Shown in pieces: positions 14,665 to 23,378 of a stretch of 47,347 nt of DNA. Numbering within the stretch: position 1 is the first letter of the stretch; every line of letters begins with the position of its first letter. The stretch is from an uncultured Lachnospiraceae bacterium (GTDB taxonomy: Bacteria > Bacillota_A > Clostridia > Lachnospirales > Lachnospiraceae), in assembly GCA_910585355.1 (NCBI GenBank), contig CAJUDN010000005.1, positions 11,671 through 59,017 of the forward strand, written 5' to 3'. The notes below the pieces were generated by a model. That model ran no database searches. It saw nothing but the letters and a program-made list of their open reading frames with translations, and was not told the DNA's origin. A program made the position numbers and the translations under genes.

Positions 14665-17600
14665 CTACAAATTACATTTATTGATCCGCCTGGACATCAG
14701 TTCCTCAATCCGCTGCTCCGTGGCGGCAATCAAACGAATGTGATCATTTGGTTCGCTGGCCAGGTTTTTATGAGCAGTGGCCAGCATGAGCTTGATGCGG
14801 TTGAGCTGGTTCACTTCACTGGCGCCGGGATCATAGTCTACGGCGATGATATTGGCCATGGGATTTTCACGCCGCAGTTCCTTGATAACCCCCTTTCCCA
14901 CAATGTGGTTCGGAAGGCAGCCGAAAGGCTGTACACATACAATGTTATTAACGCCGCCGTGAATCAGCTCCAGCATTTCCCCGGTTAAAAACCACCCCTC
15001 GCCGGTCTGATTGCCAATGGAAACAAATTCGTTGGCCATGACGGCAAGTTTCTTTATTTTCGCCGGCGGAGTGAAATGACGGCTCTTCTCAAATTCCATT
15101 CGTGCAGATTTCCGGAAATACTCCAACAGGGAAATAGCCATGTTGCAGAGGTAGGCGGTGGAGCGCTTTGTGCCAAGGTTATCTGCACGGAAATTGGTGT
15201 TGTAGAAGCAGTACAGGAGGAAGTCCATAAGGTCGGGTACCACAGCCTCGGCTCCTTCTGATTCCAAAAGCTCCACAATATGGTTATTGGCGGTAGGAGA
15301 GAATTTTACGAGGATTTCTCCTACGATGCCGACCTTGGGCTTTTTCACATTCACCTGTTCCAGGTTGTCGAAATCCCGGATAATTCCCTTCACGTTCCGC
15401 ACAAAGCTCATCATGCCCGGATTCGGCCTGGAGAGGGCCTGAATGCAGATGCTTTTCCATTTTGCGTGGAGTGCGTTAGCAGACCCCGGCACCTTTTCGT
15501 AAGGCCTTGTGGCATATAATACGCGCATGAACACATCGCCATAGACAATGGCCTGTAAAGCCTTGGCGAGCATCTGCGGAGAATATTTAAAGCCGGGGTT
15601 GGTTTCCATTCCGTTGGCATTGATGGAGATAACGGGGATCTGCGGCATTTCGGCCTTTTCCAGAGCTCTGCGGATAAATCCAATGTAGTTGGAGGCACGG
15701 CAGCCGCCGCCGGTCTGGGTCATGAATATGGCTGTATGATTGAGGTCATACTTCCCTGACAGCAGGGCATCCATGATTTGCCCGATCACTATTAAGGACG
15801 GGTAGCATGCATCATTGTTTACGAATTTAAGTCCTGTGTCCACAGCGGCTTTGTCATCGTTCTTAAGGATTACCAGATTATAGCCGAAGCTGCGGATGGC
15901 CGGTTCCAGCAGATCAAAGTGAATGGGCGACATCTGGGGACAGAGGAGCGTGTAGGTGTCGCGCATTTCTTTGGTAAACACCACACGGTTGTAGGAGCTG
16001 GAAACGATGGTCCTTGTATAGCGATGTTCCTCTCTGACCCGCAGGGCGGAAATCAGGGAGCGGATACGGATTCTGGCAGCTCCCAGGTTGTTTACCTCGT
16101 CGATTTTTAATACGGTATAGATCTTTCCCGAACTGGTCAGAATATCGTTTACCTGGTCTGTAGTTACAGCATCCAGTCCGCAGCCAAAGGAATTTAGCTG
16201 AATCAAATCCAGATTATCCTGAGTTTTTACGTAGGAGGCGGCCGCATAGAGACGGGAATGGTACATCCACTGGTCCGTCACGATCAGGGGCCGTTCCACA
16301 CTGGCAAGGTGGGAAACAGAGTCTTCTGTTAAAACGGCAAATCCATAGGAGGTAATCAGGTCCGGAATTCCATGATTAATTTCCGGGTCAATGTGGTAGG
16401 GCCTTCCGGCCAGAACGATACCGCGTTTTCCGGTTTCCTTTAGATAGGAAACCACTTCTTCTCCCTTCTTTTCCACATCCCGGCGGGCATTTTCCTGCTC
16501 TTCCCAGGCCTTTTTGGCGGCAGCTCTTGTTTCGTACTCGGGAATATTGAATTCTTTTTTAAATTCATGGGCAAGCTGTTTGGAAAGAACAGATTCGCTT
16601 GTAAAGGCCATAAACGGGTTCATGAAGCGGACATTGTTTTCCCGAAGCTCTTCCATATTGTTTTTGATGTTTTCGGAATAAGAAGTCACCATGGGACAAT
16701 TATAATGGTTTCCGGCTCCCGGAACTTCTTTCCTTTCGTATGGAATACAGGGATAGAAGATAAAGGGAATGTTTTTCTTAATAAGCCAGGAAATATGACC
16801 ATGGGCCAGCTTGGCCGGATAACATTCGGACTCGCTGGGGATGGTTTCGATACCCAGCTCGTATATCTGACGGCTGGACTGGGGGGATAGCACGACCCGG
16901 AATCCCAGCTCCTTAAAAAAGGTGGCCCAATATGGGAAGTTTTCATACATATTGAGAACACGTGGAATGCCGACGGTTCCTCTGGGAGCCTGGTCGGCCG
17001 GCAGGGGATCATAGTCAAACAGCCTGTGATATTTATAGTTGTAAAGGTTCGGGATATCGCGTTTTGCTTTTTCAATTCCAAGACCGCGTTCACAGCGATT
17101 TCCGGAAATGTACTGACGCCCGCCCTCGAAACGGTTGATGGTGAGGACACAATGGTTCACGCAGCCACGGCACCGGCTCATGGTGGTGGTGTAGGAAAGG
17201 CTTATGATTTTGTCTAAGGGCAGCATAGTACTCTGCTTCGGGCGGTGCAGATAGCGCTCTCTGGCGATTAAGGCGGCGCCGAAAGCGCCCATGATTCCTG
17301 CAATATCGGGACGGACAGCCTCACAGTCGGCTATTTTTTCAAAGCTTCTCAATACGGCGTCATTATAGAAGGTGCCGCCCTGTACTACCACATTTTTTCC
17401 CAGGTCAGAGGCTGTGGTAATTTTGATTACTTTAAACAGCGCATTTTTAATGACGGAATAAGCCAGACCGGCGGAAATGTCAGACACAGACGCGCCCTCT
17501 TTCTGAGCCTGTTTTACGTTGGAATTCATAAATACCGTACACCGGGTTCCAAGGTCAATGGGATTTCTGGCATACAAAGCTTCCTTGGCGAAATCCTGAA

Positions 17601-18987
17601 CGCTGTAGTTTAGGGACTTTGCAAAGGTTTCGATGAAGGAGCCGCAGCCAGAGGAACAGGCTTCATTTAACTGAACGCTGTCAACCGTTTTATCCTTAAT
17701 GCGGATGCACTTCATATCCTGTCCGCCGATATCCAGAATACAGTCGACCTCCGGATTGAAGAAGGCGGCGGCATAATAGTGGGAAATGGTTTCCACCTCG
17801 CCTTCATCCAGCATGAAGGCGGCCTTTAAAAGGGCTTCGCCATAGCCGGTGGAGCAGGAATAGGCGATTTTAGCCGTTTCCGGCAGCAGGGATTTGATTT
17901 CCTTAATGGAAGAAATCGCGGTTGCCAGGGGGCTTCCGTTGTTGTTGCTGTAAAAATCGTAAAGCAAAGAACCGTCTTCACCCACCAGAGCGATTTTTGT
18001 TGTGGTGGATCCGGCGTCAATGCCTAAAAAGCAGTTTCCCTCATAGGAAACCAGATCGCCCCGTTTTACCTTATGGAGGTTGTGACGGTCAGAAAATTTC
18101 TGATAATCTTCCCTGTCTTTAAAAAGAGGTTCCATTCGCTTTACTTCAAATTCCATACGGATACCGCCGGAAAGATCAGAAATCAATTTGTCCAGAGAGA
18201 GTACAGGCTCCTTTGCGGAGTTCATGGCAGAGCCCACGGCGGCAAAAAGGTGAGAATGGTCAGGGGCTATGATCTGCTCTTCTGTAAGGTTTAAAGTGCG
18301 GATGAAAGCATTCTTTAACTCTGACAGGAAATGAAGAGGCCCCCCTAAAAATGCGACGTTGCCCCGTATGGGCTTTCCACAGGCCAGGCCGCTGATGGTC
18401 TGGTTGACCACTGCCTGAAAAATAGAAGCAGCCAGGTCTTCTCTTGTGGCTCCCTCATTAATTAAAGGCTGGATATCGGATTTTGCAAAAACACCGCAGC
18501 GGGCCGCAATGGGATAGATTGCCTTATAGTTTTTGGCATATTCATTGAGTCCCGTCGCATCAGTCTGCAAAAGGGATGCCATCTGGTCGATGAAAGAGCC
18601 GGTACCTCCGGCGCAGATACCGTTCATGCGCTGGTCAATACCGCCTGTAAAGTATATAATTTTTGCATCTTCTCCGCCCAGCTCAATGGCCACATCGGTC
18701 TGAGGGGCGTAATCCTGAAGGGCAGTGGCTACAGCCACCACCTCCTGTACGAAAGAAATATGTAAGTGTCCGGAAAGCGTAAGGCCGCCGGAACCGGTAA
18801 TACTTGGATGGAGTAAGATTTCTCCTAGGAGTTCCCTGCACTTTTTAAGAAGCGCAGCCAGGGTTTCTTGGATATTGGCGTAATGCCGCTCATAATCCGC
18901 GAATAATATTTGGTTGTCATCATCTATGACAGCAATTTTGACAGTGGTGGAACCGATATCGATTCCAAGCCGATAACAATGATTCAT
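14665..18987 (-). CDS. Giant acyl-CoA dehydratase activase-related protein (BadF/HgdC, DUF2229)
   Basis: A 1440-residue cytoplasmic protein with two ASKHA ATPase domains in tandem: GIDIGSTTVKIAV (8-20) and GIDAGSTTTKIAL (about 322-334). Each carries the cysteine pair that binds a shared [4Fe-4S] cluster in archerases: GICAGGTGSF with AARCGVF, then ACSSGCGSF with GTRCTVF. A DUF2229-type region starts around CRGCVNHCVLTINRF, and the rest resembles HgdB-like dehydratase subunits. Archerases use ATP to drive an electron to 2-hydroxyacyl-CoA dehydratases; the function of these large fused homologues is not established. The ATG at 18987 is chosen by homology, since AGGAGG lies about 20 bp upstream; a nearer non-ATG start is possible. 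Single-gene unit with its own promoter. Confidence 0.85.
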   Translation of the reverse strand: MNHCYRLGIDIGSTTVKIAVIDDDNQILFADYERHYANIQETLAALLKKCRELLGEILLHPSITGSGGLTLSGHLHISFVQEVVAVATALQDYAPQTDVAIELGGEDAKIIYFTGGIDQRMNGICAGGTGSFIDQMASLLQTDATGLNEYAKNYKAIYPIAARCGVFAKSDIQPLINEGATREDLAASIFQAVVNQTISGLACGKPIRGNVAFLGGPLHFLSELKNAFIRTLNLTEEQIIAPDHSHLFAAVGSAMNSAKEPVLSLDKLISDLSGGIRMEFEVKRMEPLFKDREDYQKFSDRHNLHKVKRGDLVSYEGNCFLGIDAGSTTTKIALVGEDGSLLYDFYSNNNGSPLATAISSIKEIKSLLPETAKIAYSCSTGYGEALLKAAFMLDEGEVETISHYYAAAFFNPEVDCILDIGGQDMKCIRIKDKTVDSVQLNEACSSGCGSFIETFAKSLNYSVQDFAKEALYARNPIDLGTRCTVFMNSNVKQAQKEGASVSDISAGLAYSVIKNALFKVIKITTASDLGKNVVVQGGTFYNDAVLRSFEKIADCEAVRPDIAGIMGAFGAALIARERYLHRPKQSTMLPLDKIISLSYTTTMSRCRGCVNHCVLTINRFEGGRQYISGNRCERGLGIEKAKRDIPNLYNYKYHRLFDYDPLPADQAPRGTVGIPRVLNMYENFPYWATFFKELGFRVVLSPQSSRQIYELGIETIPSESECYPAKLAHGHISWLIKKNIPFIFYPCIPYERKEVPGAGNHYNCPMVTSYSENIKNNMEELRENNVRFMNPFMAFTSESVLSKQLAHEFKKEFNIPEYETRAAAKKAWEEQENARRDVEKKGEEVVSYLKETGKRGIVLAGRPYHIDPEINHGIPDLITSYGFAVLTEDSVSHLASVERPLIVTDQWMYHSRLYAAASYVKTQDNLDLIQLNSFGCGLDAVTTDQVNDILTSSGKIYTVLKIDEVNNLGAARIRIRSLISALRVREEHRYTRTIVSSSYNRVVFTKEMRDTYTLLCPQMSPIHFDLLEPAIRSFGYNLVILKNDDKAAVDTGLKFVNNDACYPSLIVIGQIMDALLSGKYDLNHTAIFMTQTGGGCRASNYIGFIRRALEKAEMPQIPVISINANGMETNPGFKYSPQMLAKALQAIVYGDVFMRVLYATRPYEKVPGSANALHAKWKSICIQALSRPNPGMMSFVRNVKGIIRDFDNLEQVNVKKPKVGIVGEILVKFSPTANNHIVELLESEGAEAVVPDLMDFLLYCFYNTNFRADNLGTKRSTAYLCNMAISLLEYFRKSARMEFEKSRHFTPPAKIKKLAVMANEFVSIGNQTGEGWFLTGEMLELIHGGVNNIVCVQPFGCLPNHIVGKGVIKELRRENPMANIIAVDYDPGASEVNQLNRIKLMLATAHKNLASEPNDHIRLIAATEQRIEELMSRRINKCNL

Positions 18988-19033
18988 ACGAGCGGGGAAA
19001 ATCCTCTTACCTCCTTTGTAGAGTGACAGTATC

Positions 19034-19063
19034 ATTATATTTAAGTTCAAAACAAAATAGTAA
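19034..19063 (-). promoter_or_regulatory. Promoter of the activase-related gene
   Basis: On the minus strand TTACTA (19058-19063), 18-bp spacer, TATAAT (19034-19039); the coding start is about 47 bp downstream. Confidence 0.55.
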
Positions 19064-19088
19064 AAAAGAGTCCCGTAAACGGAACTCA
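19061..19088 (-). terminator. Minus-strand terminator just upstream of the activase promoter
   Basis: On the minus strand GAGTTCCG (19088-19081) pairs with CGGGACTC with one wobble, loop TTTA, then TTTTTT. No protein gene on this strand ends here. Only the repeat copy at 19122-19269 lies upstream. Confidence 0.6.
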
Positions 19089-19097
19089 GCATATGGA

Positions 19098-19118
19098 ATT
19101 CTGTTCCGGGAACAGAAT
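19098..19118. repeat. Perfect 10-bp inverted repeat
   Basis: ATTCTGTTCC and GGAACAGAAT flank a single G. It lies between the nested repeat and the terminator at 19061-19088. It could be an operator or a repeat edge; nothing decides. Confidence 0.5.
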
Positions 19119-19121
19119 CCG

Positions 19122-19269
19122 GAATGCACCGATATCATGTCTGGCGACATTATATCATGCCTTCGGCATGATATGCTCCGCAGGGTGCACACGATTCGCT
19201 AAAGAATTTGTCCGTCCGAGAGCTAGACGCGAATCGGCACAGATATAATGTCTGGCGACATTATATCAT
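19122..19269 (-). repeat. Nested-palindrome repeat, reverse copy
   Basis: Read on the minus strand it matches the unit at 1-111 plus a second partial end: TGATATAATGTCGCCAGACA, CCGATTCGCGTCT, GCGAATCGTGTGCA, CATATCATGCC and again ATGTCGCCAGACAT. The outer arms CGATTCGC/GCGAATCG are kept while the enclosed hairpin has changed sequence. It lies between the divergent activase and rhomboid-like genes. Confidence 0.8.
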
Positions 19270-19382
19270 AGTTTTTTCATAAATACAATCGACAGTATGG
19301 GGATTCCTCTGCCAAAAATGGTTAAAATTCTGTAAAAAGTGCGTAAATATCTTGGTGTCTGTGGAAAAGAATTCCAAAGGGT

Positions 19383-19412
19383 TTGACAAATGGAATATGT
19401 GGGAATTATAAT
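19383..19412 (+). promoter_or_regulatory. Promoter of the rhomboid-pyk-lysA gene group
   Basis: TTGACA (19383-19388), 18-bp spacer, TATAAT (19407-19412), 32 bp before the ATG at 19445. Confidence 0.8.
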
Positions 19413-19444
19413 AGCGTCCATAGAAGTATTGGAAAGGAATTGGA

Positions 19445-20302
19445 ATGAATATTTTAAGTAAGCTGGAACGAAAATTTGGGAAATATGCGATCCCCAACCT
19501 GATGTATTATATTGTGATCCTGTATGCGGCAGGTATGATGATTCAAATGTTTGCACCGCAGGTTTATATCCAATATCTGATGCTGGATGCCAGCGCCATT
19601 CTTCGCGGACAAATCTGGAGAGTGATTACATTTTTGATGTGGCCATCCTCCGGGGATCCTTTTATCAATGTCCTGGTAATTTACTGCTATTTTAATCTTG
19701 GTAGAAATCTGGAATATGTCTGGGGCTCTTTTCGGTTTAACCTGTACTTTTTCATGGGTATTCTGGGCCATGTGCTGGCGGCGCTGGCAATTTATCTGCT
19801 GTTTGGCATGGTTTACCCCCTGACTGCCGATTACCTGAATTTTTCCTTGTTTTTTGCTTTTGCGGCTACGTTTCCGGAAGCAAAATTTCTGCTTTTCTTT
19901 GTCATTCCGATGAAAGCGAAATGGCTGGCGCTGTTTGATGGGGCGTACTTTGTTTACGGATTTATTTTCGGCGGTGCGGCAGCTAGAATTGCCATTGCCA
20001 TGTCCTTGCTGAATTTCATTCTCTATTTTGCCATGTCAAGGGGAGGGAAGTTTAATCCGAAGGAAATAAAGCGGAAACAGCAGTTTAAAGCTCAGGTAAA
20101 CCAGGCTGTGAAAGCGGCAAGAGCCAATGGGCGCCATCGCTGCGCCGTCTGCGGACGGACGGATCTGGACGCTCCTGATATGGTTTTCCGCTATTGTTCA
20201 AAATGTGAGGGTGATTATGAATATTGTCAGGATCATCTGTATACACATCAGCATGTGACCAAAGGAGGAATGGATCCCCGGCAGGCAAAACGCAATGGAT
20301 AG
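19445..20302 (+). CDS. Rhomboid-like membrane protein with C-terminal zinc ribbon
   Basis: A 285-residue membrane protein with about five to six hydrophobic helices (residues 17-205). The LRGQIWRVITFLMWP segment after the first helix resembles the rhomboid/derlin GQxWR motif. I do not see the catalytic GxSx serine or the partnering histidine, so it is probably a pseudoprotease. The cytoplasmic tail is basic (KEIKRKQQFKAQ) and ends in a zinc-ribbon-like CAVCGRTD / CSKCEGDYEYCQDH region (about 233-265). The ATG at 19445 follows GGAAAGGAATTGG. pyk starts 12 bp after its stop. Function unknown; quality control or membrane-protein binding is a guess from the fold. Confidence 0.75.
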   Translation: MNILSKLERKFGKYAIPNLMYYIVILYAAGMMIQMFAPQVYIQYLMLDASAILRGQIWRVITFLMWPSSGDPFINVLVIYCYFNLGRNLEYVWGSFRFNLYFFMGILGHVLAALAIYLLFGMVYPLTADYLNFSLFFAFAATFPEAKFLLFFVIPMKAKWLALFDGAYFVYGFIFGGAAARIAIAMSLLNFILYFAMSRGGKFNPKEIKRKQQFKAQVNQAVKAARANGRHRCAVCGRTDLDAPDMVFRYCSKCEGDYEYCQDHLYTHQHVTKGGMDPRQAKRNG

Positions 20303-20314
20303 GAGGAGACGGAA

Positions 20315-21751
20315 TTGAAGAAAACAAAAATCATATGCACGATGGGCCCCAACAGCGACAACCGGGATATAATGAAACAGCTTGTTTTAAACGGAATGGA
20401 TGTGGCCAGGTTTAACTTTTCCCATGGAAGCCATGAGGAGCATAAAAAAAGATATTTACAGTTAAGGGAAGTGGCTGATGAGGCGGGAATTCCCATCGCG
20501 GCGCTTTTAGATACAAAGGGACCGGAAATCCGTACAGGAGTTTTGAAGGGCGGAAACAAAGTAACTTTAAAAGAGGGGCAGGAATTTATTCTGACCACAG
20601 AGGAGACAGCCGGCGATGAGTCGATGGTTCACATCAATTACAGCGGACTGACCGGAGACGTGAAGGAGGGCAACCGGATTCTCATTGATGATGGTCTTAT
20701 CGAGCTTTACGTAAAAAGTGTGGCCGGTTCCCGGATTATATGCCGGGTTGTCAATGGCGGTGAGCTTGGGGAGAGAAAGGGCGTTAATGTACCCGGGGTA
20801 AAAATTAAGCTTCCGGCGCTGACCGATAAGGACAAGGAAGATATCCGGTTTGGAATGGAAATGGGCTTCGACTTTATTGCGGCATCCTTTGTCCGTTCCG
20901 CAGAGGCCATTGAGGAAATCCGGGAAATCTTAAAATCCGGTGATTCAGATATGGGAATCATTGCAAAGATTGAAAATGCGGAGGGTTTGGAGAATCTGGA
21001 TGCCATCATTGAGGCCAGTGATGGTATTATGGTGGCAAGAGGTGATCTGGGGGTGGAGATTTTGCCGGAAAGGCTTCCTCATCTCCAGAAATCCATGATT
21101 GAAAAGTGCAGTGAGGCGTGCAAGCCGGTAATTACAGCGACTCAAATGCTGGATTCCATGATCCGAAACCCAAGACCGACCCGTGCGGAGGTTACGGATG
21201 TGGCAAATGCCGTTTATGAGGGAACGGATGTGGTTATGCTCTCCGGCGAGACGGCAAACGGAAAATACCCGGTGGAAGCCCTGAAGATGATGGCCCATAT
21301 TGCAGAAGAGACAGAATCCCATTTAGATGATATTTTTTATAAGAGGAGGAAAGTATCCGATGACAACAGCCACAGCATTTCCAATGCCGTGTGCTATTCC
21401 TCTGTCTCCACGGCCCGGGCCCTGGGGGCCAGGGTGATCATCGCTCCCAGTATCAGCGGATATACGGCCAGAATGCTTTCCAAATGGCATCCCAAGACCA
21501 TGCTGATAGGAATGTCCCCCAGTATCACTACAGTGCGGAAGATGCAGCTGTACTGGGGCGTAAAGCCGTTTCAGGCGAAAAGGGCGGAGTCCACAGATAC
21601 TCTGATTATGAATTCCATTGATTTATTAAAAGAGAAGGGAATTGTTGAGGAAGGTGACTTGGCAGTGGTCACAGCAGGGGTGCTGAGCCATTCCAGAAGA
21701 CATGACCCGGCAACAGATACCAACATTATGCGTGTCGTTACAGTAGACTGA
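20315..21751 (+). CDS. pyk: Pyruvate kinase
   Basis: A 478-residue glycolytic enzyme that transfers phosphate from phosphoenolpyruvate to ADP. Visible motifs include TKIICTMGPNSDN at the N-terminus, ARFNFSHGSHEEH, DTKGPEIRTG, the active-site signature IIAKIENAEGLENLDAII with MVARGDLGVEI, and TATQMLDSMIRNPRPTRAEVTDVANAV. It has the standard length and lacks the extra C-terminal PEP-utilising domain found in many Firmicute enzymes. Translation starts at TTG 20315, 7 bp after GGAGGAG. It lies 12 bp after the rhomboid-like gene and 17 bp before the lysA-like gene, so the three probably form one operon. Confidence 0.96.
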   Translation: MKKTKIICTMGPNSDNRDIMKQLVLNGMDVARFNFSHGSHEEHKKRYLQLREVADEAGIPIAALLDTKGPEIRTGVLKGGNKVTLKEGQEFILTTEETAGDESMVHINYSGLTGDVKEGNRILIDDGLIELYVKSVAGSRIICRVVNGGELGERKGVNVPGVKIKLPALTDKDKEDIRFGMEMGFDFIAASFVRSAEAIEEIREILKSGDSDMGIIAKIENAEGLENLDAIIEASDGIMVARGDLGVEILPERLPHLQKSMIEKCSEACKPVITATQMLDSMIRNPRPTRAEVTDVANAVYEGTDVVMLSGETANGKYPVEALKMMAHIAEETESHLDDIFYKRRKVSDDNSHSISNAVCYSSVSTARALGARVIIAPSISGYTARMLSKWHPKTMLIGMSPSITTVRKMQLYWGVKPFQAKRAESTDTLIMNSIDLLKEKGIVEEGDLAVVTAGVLSHSRRHDPATDTNIMRVVTVD

Positions 21752-21768
21752 TAAAGGAGAAGACGTAC

Positions 21769-23049
21769 ATGGAGAAAAAACTGTTCGTAACCAAGGCACA
21801 GCTGGAAACAATTTCAGAGGAGTACCCCACGCCATTTTATCTGTATGATGAAAAGGGCATCCGCGAGAATGCGAAGGCGCTGAAAGAGGCATTTGCGTGG
21901 AACAGGGGATTTAAGGAGTATTTTGCCGTGAAGGCAACCCCCAATCCGTTCATTCTTAAAATTTTAAAGGAGATGGGATGCGGAACAGACTGTTCTTCCG
22001 AGACAGAGCTTTTAATGTCAAAAGCCTGTGGATTTACAGGGCATGAAATCATGTTTTCTTCCAACGACACTCCGCCGGAAGAATTTAAGCTTGCGGATGA
22101 GCTGGGGGCCATCATAAACCTGGATGATTTCACCCATATCGAGTACGTGGAGCAGATCCTTGGAAAGATTCCGGAAACCATCTGCTGCCGCTTTAATCCG
22201 GGCGGATTGTTCAAGATTACAACGGATATCATGGATAATCCCGGCGAGGCCAAATACGGTATGACGAGAGAGCAGATCGCTAAGGCCTATAAAATCTTAA
22301 AGGCCAGGGGAGCGAAGAATTTTGGCATCCATGCATTCTTAGCGAGCAATACGGTGACCAATGAGTATTATCCTGCTCTGGCCAGGGTTCTTTTTGAACT
22401 GGCCGTGAGTCTTAGGAAGGAAACCGGGGCAGAGATTAAATTTATCAATCTTTCCGGAGGAATTGGCATACCTTACCGCCCGGAGCAGGAGCCCAATGAC
22501 ATTAAGAGCATCGGCGAGGGTGTGAGAAGAGCTTACGAAGAGATTCTGGTTCCGGCGGGAATGGGCGATGTGGCTCTGTTTACAGAACTTGGACGGTTTA
22601 TGCTGGCTCCCTATGGCGTGCTGGTGACAAGGGCTATCCATGAAAAGCACACATATAAGGAATACATTGGCGTGGATGCCTGCGCCGTAAACCTGATGCG
22701 CCCGGCTATGTATGGAGCGTACCATCATATTACGGTTATGGGAAAGGAAAATGCGCCCTGTGATCGGAAATACGATGTAGTGGGTTCTCTCTGTGAGAAC
22801 AATGATAAATTTGCCATAGACAGAATGCTGCCAAAGATTGATATGGGAGATCTTCTGGTCATTCACGACGCGGGAGCTCACGGATTTTCCATGGGATATA
22901 ATTATAATGGAAAGTTAAAGAGCGCGGAGCTGCTTCTTAAAGAAGACGGGAGCGTACGGATGATTCGCCGTGCGGAAACGCCTGACGACTATTTTGCCAC
23001 ATTTGATTTTTGTGATATTATGAAAAATGTAAGAAAGCGCAGCAGTTAA
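21769..23049 (+). CDS. lysA: Diaminopimelate decarboxylase family protein
   Basis: A 426-residue PLP enzyme of the alanine-racemase-fold decarboxylases. The Schiff-base lysine is Lys55 in YFAVKATPNP. Other expected pieces are ELLMSKACGF, CCRFNPGG, the phosphate-binding NLSGGIGIPYRPEQ, TELGRFMLAPYG and the dimer-contributed cysteine/acid motif GSLCENNDKF. The last two fit diaminopimelate decarboxylase, which makes lysine from meso-diaminopimelate. Some residues differ from textbook LysA, for example ATPNPFILKILKEMG, so a related D-amino-acid or carboxynorspermidine-type decarboxylase is not excluded. It has AAGGAGAAG before the ATG and follows pyk at 17 bp. Confidence 0.8.
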   Translation: MEKKLFVTKAQLETISEEYPTPFYLYDEKGIRENAKALKEAFAWNRGFKEYFAVKATPNPFILKILKEMGCGTDCSSETELLMSKACGFTGHEIMFSSNDTPPEEFKLADELGAIINLDDFTHIEYVEQILGKIPETICCRFNPGGLFKITTDIMDNPGEAKYGMTREQIAKAYKILKARGAKNFGIHAFLASNTVTNEYYPALARVLFELAVSLRKETGAEIKFINLSGGIGIPYRPEQEPNDIKSIGEGVRRAYEEILVPAGMGDVALFTELGRFMLAPYGVLVTRAIHEKHTYKEYIGVDACAVNLMRPAMYGAYHHITVMGKENAPCDRKYDVVGSLCENNDKFAIDRMLPKIDMGDLLVIHDAGAHGFSMGYNYNGKLKSAELLLKEDGSVRMIRRAETPDDYFATFDFCDIMKNVRKRSS

Positions 23050-23378
23050 AGGATCTTCTGAACTGCTGCGGGAAGGCAGAACTGAGATGAGGAAAGCCCG
23101 GCTTTTTGCATACAGGAGGTGCAAAAACTTATTGCGGAAGGGCATTTCCTATGGTAATGAAAAAACCCTGTACAATACTGTACAGGGATTCATCATTTAG
23201 GATTTCGATTTCAAAAAGGTTTTAGGATAAAGGATTCATTTGTATCGTGCAATTCTTATGTTTAAAGTATATCATGTTGTTTCAAAAAATGATTGTATAT
23301 TCTTTGAATGAATTATGAAGAATTTCTTAAGATTTTCCATTTCTGGACAAAATGCCCGAATAGGGACACATTCCCAAA
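23050..23378. other. Intergenic region lysA to S8 peptidase
   Basis: No protein gene is supported. It holds AGCAGTT/AACTGCT spanning the lysA stop, an A/T-rich hairpin TTTTTGCA/TGCAAAAA near 23103-23127, and a stronger inverted repeat at 23166-23187. A 22-codon TTG-started frame follows AGGAGG at 23116 but is too weak to call. Confidence 0.5.
23166..23187 (-). terminator. Inverted repeat, best terminator on the minus strand
   Basis: CCCTGTAC (23166-23173) and GTACAGGG (23180-23187) form a perfect 8-bp stem. Read on the minus strand it is followed by TTTTTTCATT; on the plus strand only a few T residues follow. It may still end the lysA transcript. Confidence 0.5.
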
